DNA from: Halococcus salifodinae DSM 8989
Lineage (GTDB): Archaea; Halobacteriota; Halobacteria; Halobacteriales; Halococcaceae
Reading direction: 5' to 3'
NCBI RefSeq assembly: GCF_000336935.1
Contig: NZ_AOME01000077.1
Coordinates: forward strand, 1-60,438
DNA: 60,438 nucleotides
Shown here: piece after piece, positions 52,561 through 60,438 of the stretch
Numbering within the stretch: position 1 is the stretch's first letter
Layout: each line of letters starts with the position of its first letter
Position numbers and translations under genes: made by a program
The notes under the pieces: model-generated
What the model was told of the DNA's origin: nothing
Database searches by the model: none
Seen by the model: the letters and a program-made list of their open reading frames with translations, nothing else

Positions 52561-53540
52561 GACCGACTCGCCGGGCGATCGTGCTCGCCGGCGTGTGTGC
52601 GCTCGCAGTCTGGCTCGCCGCGACGTTCGGCGCGCGCTCGCTCAACGCGGTCGTGGTCCCCGGAGTGGTCGCGCTCGCTGCCGGCGCGGTCCAGCTCCGA
52701 CTCGCCGATCGGCCGACGATCGACCGACACCAGCCGGCGGCAGGCTTTCCCGGCGAATCACGAACCATTCGCGTCGACATCGACGCCGACGACGCGCTGA
52801 CCGCACGGATCGAGGAGGTCGTCGACGATGGGCTCGGGGCCGATTTCTCGCCTGCAAGGCGGGCGTTGCCGGCAACCCTCGAATACGACATCGAACTGGC
52901 GGAGCGTGGCGAACATCGATTGGGACCGCTCACGCTCACGGCGACGGACGTTCTCGGACTGTTCACGAGGGAGTTCACGTACGCCAAACGCACGCCGGTG
53001 CTCGTCTACCCCGAGTGTTACCGGCTCGCTGGCATGAACGAGGCGTTCGGCGGACACGACCCGTTCGACGACCGCGAGGCGTTCGACGAACTCCGGGAGT
53101 ACGTCCCGGGCGACAGTCTCAGGGACGTCCACTGGAAGTCGAGCGCGAAGCGCGACGATCTCGTGGTGATGGAGTTCGACAGCGCGGCCGACGCGAGCGA
53201 GGTCACCGTCGCTGCCGAGGCGGTGGCCGGCTACGACGACGCGATGGCGGCGGCGGCGGCCAGCATCGTCACCCACCTCCTCGACGCCGGCTTCGCGATC
53301 GAGCTGGTGTATCCGGGCGGACGGATCGAGCAGGCGGGCGGCGACCCACAGCGCGAGCGGGTGTTGCGCACGCTCGCCCGTGCCGGACCGGGTCGGGTCG
53401 AGGCGAGCGATGCCGACATCCACGTACTCGCTGACGCGGGCGGTACCCACGTGACCGTCGCGGATCGCGAGACGCCGTTCGACCGACTGACCGGCGGGCG
53501 GCCGACGCCCGCGGCCGCCGACGGGGGGCGTCGATCGTGA
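52557..53540 (+). CDS. DUF58 (vWA-like) membrane protein
   Basis: A 327-residue protein. Two N-terminal membrane helices (about 8-45) are followed by beta domains and the DUF58 core: FDELREYVPGDSLRDVHWKSSAKRDDLVVMEFDS. That core belongs to a vWA-like fold. It is the usual companion of MoxR. The gene overlaps both neighbours by four bases and is the middle gene of the operon. Function is inferred as part of a surface-protein or cell-envelope processing complex. Confidence 0.9.
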   Translation: MRPTRRAIVLAGVCALAVWLAATFGARSLNAVVVPGVVALAAGAVQLRLADRPTIDRHQPAAGFPGESRTIRVDIDADDALTARIEEVVDDGLGADFSPARRALPATLEYDIELAERGEHRLGPLTLTATDVLGLFTREFTYAKRTPVLVYPECYRLAGMNEAFGGHDPFDDREAFDELREYVPGDSLRDVHWKSSAKRDDLVVMEFDSAADASEVTVAAEAVAGYDDAMAAAAASIVTHLLDAGFAIELVYPGGRIEQAGGDPQRERVLRTLARAGPGRVEASDADIHVLADAGGTHVTVADRETPFDRLTGGRPTPAAADGGRRS

Positions 53541-55804
53541 GCACGACCGCCCGATCCACGCTGACGGATCGATCGTCGTGGTTCGCCGGTGGCGCGCGGC
53601 GCGGACTCGCGCTCGGTGCGGCGGGGCTGCTCATCGCCTCGTTTCTCACCGTCTGTTTTCACGTGACCGACGTGGCCGGCGGGAGCGACCGACTCGTGCT
53701 GTTCGTGGTCGCGGGGTTCGTCGCGGCGACGCTGCTCGCGCGCTTCCTGCCGGCCGTGCTGGCGCTCGTGATCGCGGCGGCGCTGTTCGCGGTCGGTCTC
53801 TGGAGCTACGTCCTCGCGGTGCCGAACGGTGAACTCCTGCTCCGGTCGCTCGGCGCGGTGCGCGCCGACGTGCTCGCGCTCCTGACCGGTCTCTCGATCC
53901 TCCAGATCACGGAAGCAGGCATCTGGGCTGCGGGGTTCGCGCCCGCACCGGTCTTCCTGACGTGGTACTTCGCGCTCCGGCGGCGGTACGTCGCCGCGGC
54001 GGTCGTCGGCGGCGCGGCGCTCGGCTTCTTCGTGCTGACCGGCGATGCAGGCGTCCTCGTGGTGCTCGCTGGCGTCGCGGGGGCAGCGGGCGTCGTGGGT
54101 TTCGGCGAACTCGAACGCTACGAGGGTCGATCGGGCCACGTCGAGGTGCTCGTGATCGTCCTCGCCGCGATGATCGTGCTCGCGCCGCTCGTGAGCATCG
54201 TCCCCGGCGGCGCGTCCGACCCGCTAGTGCCCTCGGGCGGCGGTAGTGGTGGCGCGAGCACCGTCGAGGGGAGCCTGCTGGCAGCCGACGATCAGGTCGG
54301 GATCCAGGGATCGATCTCGCTCTCACCCGAAGTACGGTTCACCGTCGAGAGCAGTGAGGGGAGCTACTGGCGTGCGGCGGCCTACGACCGCTACACCGGC
54401 GGGAGCTGGGTTCGGACCGACGACACCCGATCCTACGATGGCTCGATCGCCGGCCCGCCGGGCAACACCACGACGGTAGAGCAGACGTTCACGGCCGAAA
54501 CCTCGATCGGCGTGATGCCCGCGGCGTGGAAACCGACCCGGATCTCGGGCGATTCGGCCGACGACGCGAGTGTGACCAACCTCGACGGGCTCCAGCCCGG
54601 GAACGCGTTCGAATCGGGTGACAGCTACTCCGTCGTGAGCCAGCAGCCGACCACGACGCCCGACGAACTCCGCACGGCGGGGCAGAACTACTCCGAGGAT
54701 CTGCTGGAGCGCTACACCACCCTGCCGGGGAGCACGCCCGATCGGGTCGAACGCCGGACCGATCAGATCACGGCGAACGCCGACAACCCCTACGACACCG
54801 CACGGACCGTCGAGCGCTGGCTCGAACGGACGAAGGGCTACTCGCTCAACGTCAGCCGGCCCGACGGCAACATCGGCGACGCGTTCCTCTTCGAGATGGA
54901 GCGGGGATACTGCGTCTACTTCGCGACCTCGATGGTCACGATGCTTCGTAGTCAGGACATCCCGGCACGGTTCGTAACGGGCTACACCGAGGGCCAGCGC
55001 GTCGCCGAGGACGAGTGGGTCGTCCGAGGCTACGACAGTCACGCGTGGGTCGAGGTCTACTTCCCCGACGTGGGCTGGATCCAGTTCGATCCCACGCCCG
55101 GTGGCCCACGGACCGCAACCGAGGACACCTCCCTCGAAGACGCGCGCGCCAACAACACCACCGATGTCGACACCAGCGGCTCGGCCGACGGCGAGTGGAC
55201 TCCGACGCCGACCGCGACGCCGATCGGTGGAGAGAACGACTCCGAGGCTGCCGACGCCGCTGACGGACAGCGTGGATTGCAGGGACTCGCAGAGGATGGT
55301 GCTACCGGTGTGAACGGAACGATAACTCCGCCGCCGGTGGCCCAAGGGGGCGCTGCAGCGGCGAACGGTACGCCAGGCGGCGACTCGTCGGGCTCGGGAC
55401 CGAGTCTCCCCTCGCCGACACGCGAACAGTGGGCGTTCGGGCTGGTCGCACTCGCGGGGCTCGCCGCGGGCGCACGGCGGAGCGACGCCGCCGAGCGCAC
55501 CTACCGCGAACTCTGGCTGCGCTACCTGCCCGACGACTCGCCGGCCGTCGAGGTCGAGGCCGCGTTCGAACGCCTCGAATACCTGCTCGGACAGCGCTAT
55601 CGGGCCCGGCGCTCGGGTGAGACGCCACGCGAGTATCTCGCCGCCGTGGGGGCGGACGACCGCGCAGCGCGCGTCGGGGAGCTGTTCGAGCACGCTCGGT
55701 ACGCCGGCTCGGCGACCCAGGCCGAGGCCGACGAGGCGGCCGAGCTGGTCCGTGCTCTCGTCGGGGAGCGCACACCCGTTCTGGGTCGGTTCCGGCGATC
55801 GTAA
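53537..55804 (+). CDS. membrane transglutaminase-like protein with DUF4129-type tail
   Basis: A 755-residue protein. About six membrane helices (1-240) are followed by an extracellular domain, a transglutaminase-like protease core with catalytic C459 (GYCVYF), H502 (DSHAWVEVYF) and D518 (QFDPTPG), a Ser/Thr/Gly/Pro-rich spacer, one more hydrophobic helix (about 633-650) and a C-terminal DUF4129-like domain (RYRARRSGETPREYLA). The complete triad suggests peptide-bond cleavage or cross-linking at the cell surface. It ends the MoxR operon. Confidence 0.9.
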   Translation: MSTTARSTLTDRSSWFAGGARRGLALGAAGLLIASFLTVCFHVTDVAGGSDRLVLFVVAGFVAATLLARFLPAVLALVIAAALFAVGLWSYVLAVPNGELLLRSLGAVRADVLALLTGLSILQITEAGIWAAGFAPAPVFLTWYFALRRRYVAAAVVGGAALGFFVLTGDAGVLVVLAGVAGAAGVVGFGELERYEGRSGHVEVLVIVLAAMIVLAPLVSIVPGGASDPLVPSGGGSGGASTVEGSLLAADDQVGIQGSISLSPEVRFTVESSEGSYWRAAAYDRYTGGSWVRTDDTRSYDGSIAGPPGNTTTVEQTFTAETSIGVMPAAWKPTRISGDSADDASVTNLDGLQPGNAFESGDSYSVVSQQPTTTPDELRTAGQNYSEDLLERYTTLPGSTPDRVERRTDQITANADNPYDTARTVERWLERTKGYSLNVSRPDGNIGDAFLFEMERGYCVYFATSMVTMLRSQDIPARFVTGYTEGQRVAEDEWVVRGYDSHAWVEVYFPDVGWIQFDPTPGGPRTATEDTSLEDARANNTTDVDTSGSADGEWTPTPTATPIGGENDSEAADAADGQRGLQGLAEDGATGVNGTITPPPVAQGGAAAANGTPGGDSSGSGPSLPSPTREQWAFGLVALAGLAAGARRSDAAERTYRELWLRYLPDDSPAVEVEAAFERLEYLLGQRYRARRSGETPREYLAAVGADDRAARVGELFEHARYAGSATQAEADEAAELVRALVGERTPVLGRFRRS

Positions 55805-55840
55805 CCGCTCACGGCCGCGCCAGCCGGCGAGCGGTCCCGA

Positions 55841-56171
<331 letters not shown>

Positions 56172-56510
56172 AACCCACCTTTTTACTTCGGGGTGGTTCG
56201 AAAATCGCTACGCGATTTTCGTCAGTGCAAGAAATCGAAGATTTCTTGCTTGCAATCAGAACGCTTCGCGTTCTGATGACATCACGAGACGGCGAAGCCG
56301 TCTCGAACGAGTTCGCGCCCTTCGGGCGCTCAACCCCTCGTAAAAATCTGGACCAAAAACACCCGCGAGCGCCCGTCAGGGCGCTCACGGTAGACCTACT
56401 AGCCTTTTCTCCAACAACACAGCGCCGCCGAAGCCCTCGCTCACTCCGTTCGCTCGCCCTTCATCCGCCAGGCCCGCACCGCCACCGTCAACCAACTGTC
56501 GTTTCGGAGT
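56172..56510 (+). repeat. dispersed 3' repeat family B, copy 7, with hairpin ladder
   Basis: From the eIF1 stop: ACCCACCTTTTTACTTCGGGG, then five successive perfect hairpins (see findings), CTCAACCCCTCGTAAAAATC, TGGACCAAAAACACCCGCGA, a GAGCGCCCGTCAGGGCGCTC hairpin, CACGGTAGACCTACTAGCC, TTTTCTCCAACAACAC, AGCGCCGCCGAAGCCCTCG and CGCCCTTCATCCGCC. It is a complete copy with an expanded variable zone. The gap to the next gene holds nothing else. Confidence 0.9.
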
Positions 56511-56570
56511 GACGACAGCGGCGGTGGGGTGTAGCCGAACAGTTATGTTCACGGAAACAGAACGAAGGAT

Positions 56571-56945
56571 ATGTTCAGTCGTCGAACGAAGGCTCGTCTC
56601 TCCTTCCTCAGTAACGTGCTCCTCCTCCCGATCATATATCGATTCATCCGATGGCGTCGTGCTGCCGGCGACGACGAGTCGCTCTCGTTGGTTCCCCAAT
56701 GGTTCCTTGCAGGGGTGGGATACCAGGCTGCGTACTACTGGGCCTACGATCACGACTTCGGAGCCATCCGAACGAGTCGCTGGCGTCGGACGCTTTTCTC
56801 GGGTGTTCAGTCCACACTCATGTCGAAGCTGTTCTCCCTGTCGGAGGGTGGCCGTCTCAGCTTCTTGTTCGGGGGAAACGTTGGGGCAGTTGTCTACCGG
56901 CTCTGGTACGGCGTGCTTCGACCGCTACCAGGCTCCGACGAGTGA
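56571..56945 (+). CDS. hypothetical protein
   Basis: A 124-residue protein with a basic N-terminus (MFSRRTKARLSFLSNVLLL), a hydrophobic stretch (about 12-25), aromatic-rich WFLAGVGYQAAYYWAYDHDFG and LFGGNVGAVVYRLWYG. It may be peripheral or weakly membrane-bound. The composition is less acidic and less GC-rich than its neighbours, which hints at foreign origin or poor coding support. No family recognised. Confidence 0.55.
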   Translation: MFSRRTKARLSFLSNVLLLPIIYRFIRWRRAAGDDESLSLVPQWFLAGVGYQAAYYWAYDHDFGAIRTSRWRRTLFSGVQSTLMSKLFSLSEGGRLSFLFGGNVGAVVYRLWYGVLRPLPGSDE

Positions 56946-56960
56946 GATCGGCAACTGCCA

Positions 56961-57344
56961 CTAAAACGGGGCGTCGGTGGCCGTTTCGTCGGCAGTCGGC
57001 GCGCCGCTGGCTGCCGTTCCATCGTCGACGGCCGCTTCGAGATCGCCGTCCCATGCGTCGAGACCGCCGGCGAGGCTCTGTATCGCGGCGTCGTCGGTGC
57101 TTTCGGCGGACTGGAAGAGCCACGCGGCCTTGAGGCTCGCCTTGCCGTGCGGGCAGACCGTCACGATCCGATCGGCGTCGCCGAACTCCTCGACTCGCTG
57201 CGGGAGTTCCTCGAAAGGAACGTTTTCGCTGCCGGGGATATGACCGTGTGAAAACGCTGCCGCCGTCCGGATGTCGACGACTGCGACCGACTCGTCGGCG
57301 TCGAGAAGCCCGGCGAGTTCGTCGGGCACGATTTCTTCATCCAT
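56961..57344 (-). CDS. rhodanese-domain protein
   Basis: A 127-residue single rhodanese domain: VAVVDIRTAAAFSHGHIPGSENVP and the active-site loop CPHGKAS with C64, which would carry the persulfide. A disordered Ala/Thr/Asp tail follows. Sulfur transfer to an unknown acceptor is inferred. The gene lies downstream of the tandem NUDIX genes on the same strand, with a 69-base gap. Confidence 0.85.
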   Translation of the reverse strand: MDEEIVPDELAGLLDADESVAVVDIRTAAAFSHGHIPGSENVPFEELPQRVEEFGDADRIVTVCPHGKASLKAAWLFQSAESTDDAAIQSLAGGLDAWDGDLEAAVDDGTAASGAPTADETATDAPF

Positions 57345-57413
57345 CGATACATGTGATTGGTCAGCGAGCCCTAAACACCCAGCGACTCCGGTAGATCGGT
57401 TCGACGCGTCGAC

Positions 57414-57971
57414 TTAGAGCAGCCCGTCCTCGCGGGCGAGCAGAAGCGGCGTGAGCGCGAGTCCGTTGACGGCATCGCGTGAACGAATGACGTCGAGGAC
57501 CTCATCGACCGGGGCGGTCGTGGTCTCGATGACCTCGCCATCGTCGGGTTCCGGCGTCCCCGGTTCGAGGCCCGTGGCCAGAAACACGTGGCGAACGTAG
57601 CGGGTCCATCCGGAGGGGACGTACGACTCGACGTGCGAGACTTCACCGACACGATAGCCCGTCTCCTCGCGGAGTTCGCGGCGTGCGGCCGCGGCCGGCT
57701 CTTCGCCGTCTTCGATCCCGCCTGCTGGGAGTCCGATCGTGTGCGTTCGGAGGCGCGGACGGTACTGCTCGACGAGAACGAGTTCATTGTCGTCCGTGAC
57801 GGCGAGGACGATCGCAGCGTCCGAGGGGTTCAGCCAGTAGTAATTCGCCTGCTGACCGTCGGGTCGCTCGACGACATCGTAGCCCGCCTCGAAAAACGGT
57901 GTTTCCCACGCGACGACGGCCTCGTGGACCGGCCAGTCAGGGTCGGATCGCTCCCACGGCTCGGTCGTCAC
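57414..57971 (-). CDS. NUDIX hydrolase (tandem paralog 1)
   Basis: A 185-residue NUDIX enzyme of the ADP-ribose-pyrophosphatase type: YDVVERPDGQQANYYWL, LVLVEQYRPRLRTHTIGLPAGGIEDGEEPAAAARRELREETGY. Its GTG start overlaps the stop of the second NUDIX gene (GTGA), so they are coupled. Both end in the same LLLAREDGLL, evidence of tandem duplication. Confidence 0.85.
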   Translation of the reverse strand: MTTEPWERSDPDWPVHEAVVAWETPFFEAGYDVVERPDGQQANYYWLNPSDAAIVLAVTDDNELVLVEQYRPRLRTHTIGLPAGGIEDGEEPAAAARRELREETGYRVGEVSHVESYVPSGWTRYVRHVFLATGLEPGTPEPDDGEVIETTTAPVDEVLDVIRSRDAVNGLALTPLLLAREDGLL

Positions 57972-58510
57972 AACAGCCCGTCCTCGCGGGCGAGCAGGAG
58001 CCCCTCGATCGTGGCGTCGTTCGCTGGCTCCGCACGCGCGACCGCGAGCGCCTCGTCGACCGGGATCGACGTGACAGTGAGGAACTCGTTGTCGTCGAGG
58101 TCGCGCTCGGTGGGTGTCAGTCCCTCGGCGAACGCGATCGCCCGGCGGTGGCGGAGCACGCCCGTCGCGACCCAGAACTCCTCCAGGATCGAGACGCCGG
58201 CAGGATCGAACCCGGTCTCCTCTCGGAGTTCGCGTGCGGCGGCCGTGCTCGCGGATTCGCCGTCCTCGACGATTCCGGCAGGGAGTTCGAGGCACTGCTC
58301 GCCGATCGCGGGGCGGTACTGGTCGACGAAAACGATCTCGTCGTCGGCGAGTGCGACCACGACCACTGCCGGCGGGAGTTCGGCCCAGTAGTATTTTTTC
58401 GTACTGCCGTCGGGCTGTTCGACCAGATCGTACCCGCCGGTGTACCAACCGGTCTCGTACTCTACGACGGACTCGACGACCGGCCAATCGTGCTCCGCGC
58501 GCTCGCTCAT
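57968..58510 (-). CDS. NUDIX hydrolase (tandem paralog 2)
   Basis: A 180-residue NUDIX enzyme with YDLVEQPDGSTKKYYWAEL, IVFVDQYRPAIGEQCLELPAGIVEDGESASTAAARELREETGF. It has the same layout and the same C-terminal LLLAREDGLL as its neighbour but has diverged in the substrate-binding parts. It probably splits ADP-ribose or a related NDP-X. It is the first gene of the pair. Confidence 0.87.
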   Translation of the reverse strand: MSERAEHDWPVVESVVEYETGWYTGGYDLVEQPDGSTKKYYWAELPPAVVVVALADDEIVFVDQYRPAIGEQCLELPAGIVEDGESASTAAARELREETGFDPAGVSILEEFWVATGVLRHRRAIAFAEGLTPTERDLDDNEFLTVTSIPVDEALAVARAEPANDATIEGLLLAREDGLL

Positions 58511-58650
58511 GGCCCACCCTGCGTTCGGGGGGCGCTAAACGATGACGTTCCCGGTCAGCGCGAGTGTCGAATCGGACCGTATACTCTCGAACGGACGGGT
58601 CTGAACGGTATACTCGTCGTACTCGGTGATGATTACTGACTCCTCCAGGC

Positions 58651-58820
58651 GAATCACGTCGCAAACGAGAACCGCAGGCCACACCCTCCCCAACCGATTC
58701 GCTCACTCGCTTCGCTCGTTCGCTCATCCACCGTCAGAGCTCCGCTCTGACGAGCCTGCACTCGCTCCGCTCGTACAGACCTCGCGCGCGAGTCGCGCAC
58801 TTCGTGCGCTCCCGCGCGCC
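58651..58820 (-). repeat. dispersed repeat family A, copy 4
   Basis: On the plus strand: GAATCACGTCGCAAACGAGAACCGCAGGCCACACCC, CCAACCGATTCGCTCACTCGC, a TTCGCTCGTTCGCTC series, CCGTCAGAGCTCCGCTCTGACG, CTCGCTCCGCTCG and GCGCACTTCGTGCGCTCCCGCGCGCC. The 140 bases between it and the NUDIX start hold no recognisable feature. Confidence 0.82.
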
Positions 58821-58858
58821 GACCGCACCCGGAACCTGGCGGTTTCCGTCCTGGTGCT

Positions 58859-59275
58859 TCAGAGTTCATCACGGTAGAGCCGCCCGAACGCCTGTCTACG
58901 GAGGGTTTCGATCGCTGCGCGTTCCTCGTCGGCGAACGTTGCGGCCACGGCGCGGTCGGCGAACGGGGCGGCGTGCCACGCCACGCGGTCGACGTTCTCG
59001 TTGCCGGCGACCGTCGCCTCGTAGTCGGGATGGTCCTCGCGCCACGCATCGAACTCCTCGCGCGAGCCGACGTGGACTTCGAGCGACGTGGCGAACAGCG
59101 CGTTCCGCGCGCGCTCTACCACCTCGCCCGTCACCCGCTCGTCGTATTCGTCCTTGGGGAACTCCATCGCGGTCGCCACCTCCCGGACCACCGTTTGAGC
59201 GGTCGGCCCGAGCGCGTCGAACCGCTCTCTCGCTTCCGTGGCCGTTTCCGGCGCAAACCGCCCCTCGGTGTGCAT
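58859..59275 (-). CDS. DUF5809-like haloarchaeal protein
   Basis: A 138-residue mainly helical protein: MHTEGRFAPETATEARERFD, then AREVATAMEFPKDEYDERV-like (here TVVREVATAMEFPKDEYDERV), LEVHVGSREEFDAWREDHPDYE and VAWHAAPFADRAVAATFADEERAA. I recall this family as DUF5809, often beside a C2H2-finger gene as here. Function unknown. It follows that gene on the same strand after 24 bases, so they form an operon. Confidence 0.7.
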   Translation of the reverse strand: MHTEGRFAPETATEARERFDALGPTAQTVVREVATAMEFPKDEYDERVTGEVVERARNALFATSLEVHVGSREEFDAWREDHPDYEATVAGNENVDRVAWHAAPFADRAVAATFADEERAAIETLRRQAFGRLYRDEL

Positions 59276-59299
59276 GGCGGCGGTTCGACCGGCGAACAG

Positions 59300-59791
59300 T
59301 TACCCGTTTTCGTCTCCGCTCGCGTCCGCTGTGTCGTCGGCCACGTCGCGATCGTCGGTTGTGTCGACCGCGTCAGAAACGTCGTCCGATTCGTTCGCCT
59401 GTCGCGTCATCTCACGTGCCTTCTCGACGGCTGTGGCGGTTTCGGGGTCGAGATCCTTCCCGCCACGTGCACCTGGTCCCCTGGTTTGTGACGGTTCCCG
59501 CTCGTGACGATCCTCCTCGAAGAGTTCGCCCGGGCGAGGGTCGTCGCTGCCGTGGTCACGGTGGTCGTGGCCGGTCGTGTCCTCGAACACCTGCGGGTAT
59601 TCGGCTGATTCGGCGTGTTCGACCACGCGGTCGGCGAGGTCGTTTTCGCCGGCGTCGGCCCACCCGGGAGCGTGGTCGTCGAGCCACGCCTCGTGGTCCT
59701 CGTCGCCGAGCATCGCGGTGAACGCGAGATGGTTGGCGAGGTGGCGCGCGTCGGCCTGTGGCGTCTCGCAGACCGGACAGGCGTATCCCAT
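59300..59791 (-). CDS. C2H2-type zinc-finger protein (DUF5810-like)
   Basis: A 163-residue protein with one N-terminal C2H2 finger, C5, C8, H17 and H21 (YACPVCETPQADARHLANHLA). A helical segment follows, then a long acidic, His/Asp-rich disordered tail. Single C2H2 fingers are common in haloarchaea and may bind RNA, DNA or protein. It is paired with the DUF5809-like gene. Confidence 0.75.
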   Translation of the reverse strand: MGYACPVCETPQADARHLANHLAFTAMLGDEDHEAWLDDHAPGWADAGENDLADRVVEHAESAEYPQVFEDTTGHDHRDHGSDDPRPGELFEEDRHEREPSQTRGPGARGGKDLDPETATAVEKAREMTRQANESDDVSDAVDTTDDRDVADDTADASGDENG

Positions 59792-59845
59792 ACCGATCCG
59801 ACGCGCTCCACGCGTTTCTATCCCGCGTCCGACGGTCGATATCGT

Positions 59846-60280
59846 CTACGACCCGTCCGCGTCGAGCGGCTCGCCACACCATTGACAGAAGTCGAACTCG
59901 CTGTCGGCCTCGCGGCCACAGTGTGGACACTGGCGTTCGCTCGTATCGTCTTCCTCGGCCGTCACAGCCGACGCAGCCCGACGGTTGCGCCGGCGTGCGA
60001 GCCGGTAAGCGTCGATCGTGCTGAGCACGGACAGAACGAGGATGGCGACGCTGGCCGCCGTCGGCAGCGCCCGACTGGCCGCCAGGATCGCCTCGACCGA
60101 GATCTCGCCCGATTCCGGGATGGCAGAATTTGGCACCGAGAGTGCGGTGGTCGCGAACACCAGCCCGAACCACAGCAGCGCCCGGAACCCCTTTCGAAGA
60201 TAGAGATGCCCGGCTCCGGGGTACAGCAGCGCCAGTGCAACCGCGAGCCACGTCCGTTTTTCCGAACGCTGTCGACCCAT
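59846..60280 (-). CDS. membrane protein with C-terminal zinc ribbon
   Basis: A 144-residue protein. The N-terminal part WLAVALALLYPGAGHLYLRKGFRALLWFGLVF is a TM2/GlyGly-like hairpin (about 11-48), a third hydrophobic segment is at about 72-92, and a double-CxxC zinc ribbon ends the protein (C118, C121, C132, C135: CPHC and CQWC). I recall relatives labelled DUF7575. Function unknown. It starts 54 bases upstream of the zinc-finger gene on the same strand. Confidence 0.78.
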   Translation of the reverse strand: MGRQRSEKRTWLAVALALLYPGAGHLYLRKGFRALLWFGLVFATTALSVPNSAIPESGEISVEAILAASRALPTAASVAILVLSVLSTIDAYRLARRRNRRAASAVTAEEDDTSERQCPHCGREADSEFDFCQWCGEPLDADGS

Positions 60281-60416
60281 CGTCCTCCGTTGCTGGTGTG
60301 GGGTCGTTAGTTTTCGGGTCTCGATCGGACTGCATCACGCAGGCCGTCATCGATATGCGGCCAGCGAACCCCGCTCGATCACAGTGGGTTTCCCGACGGC
60401 TGCGGTAGGGGAGTGT

Positions 60417-60438
60417 ATGACCGACGACGGCGGGTGGG
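60417..60438 (+). CDS. possible start of a gene cut by the window end
   Basis: ATGACCGACGACGGCGGGTGGG reads MTDDGGW, an acidic start common in haloarchaea, but only seven codons are in view. No TATA box of good quality is seen before it. Confidence 0.2.

Overview
The window is a high-GC chromosomal segment from a halophilic archaeon (class Halobacteria). The evidence is the strongly acidic proteome, the haloarchaeal 2Fe-2S ferredoxin with its acidic N-terminal extension, two CDC48-type AAA ATPases, RadB, PriS/GINS, eIF1/SUI1, S8e, a PibD-type prepilin peptidase, an AbrB-PhoU regulator, and short TATA boxes about 27 bases upstream of nearly leaderless starts. The genus cannot be fixed from the sequence alone. 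The first bases are a Nextera/Tn5 mosaic-end adapter, so the left edge is an untrimmed read or contig end.

Layout. 0.1-7 kb: DsrE protein, a GTPBP1-like GTPase, phosphoglycolate phosphatase, a membrane J-domain protein, a PadR regulator, pyrF, a HAD hydrolase, a DUF2240-like protein and ribosomal S8e. 7-10 kb: a phosphate-control pair (AbrB-PhoU fusion divergent from PhoU) and a NUDIX protein. 10-15 kb: DUF7127-like gene plus CDC48, an alpha/beta hydrolase, and PibD. 15-20 kb: conserved haloarchaeal proteins, a CNNM/CorC-type membrane protein, a glutaredoxin / cysteine-less redoxin / Sua5 operon, and a solo Cas4-like protein. 20-28 kb: ferredoxin, PiT phosphate transporter, hisA, an AT-rich island with an insertion-sequence relic, an iron-transport lipoprotein, hisB, an orphan nucleotidyltransferase, and ACT and YigZ proteins. 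28-38 kb: upp, small membrane and zinc-ribbon proteins, a Get3/ArsA ATPase, a monothiol glutaredoxin, a second ferredoxin, a geranylgeranyl reductase, the GINS-priS replication operon, a lycopene-cyclase-like protein, and a CBS protein with an HPF-like tail. 38-48 kb: RadB divergent from an RNase H-fold protein, NUDIX, an SDR-LarC operon, a second CDC48, a stop-interrupted membrane gene, an M20 amidohydrolase and an ABC transporter relic. 48-60 kb: a uS10 paralog, an Ap4A-type NUDIX, a nuclease-like protein, a MoxR-DUF58-transglutaminase operon, eIF1, rhodanese, tandem NUDIX genes, and zinc-finger proteins.

The most unusual signal is not a protein. Nearly all large non-coding gaps are filled by two dispersed, palindrome-rich repeat families. 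Family B occurs seven times. It always starts at or within a few bases of a stop codon and always points the same way as the gene it follows (AbrB-PhoU, PhoU, both CDC48s, ferredoxin, CBS-HPF, eIF1). A full copy has a T-tract, a variable set of small hairpins, a conserved A-tract box, a GGTA/CTAGC box and a conserved tail. I propose that it is a gene-linked bidirectional terminator or 3'-UTR element. Family A is a second, distinct intergenic repeat found four times. No tRNA, rRNA or CRISPR array was seen.
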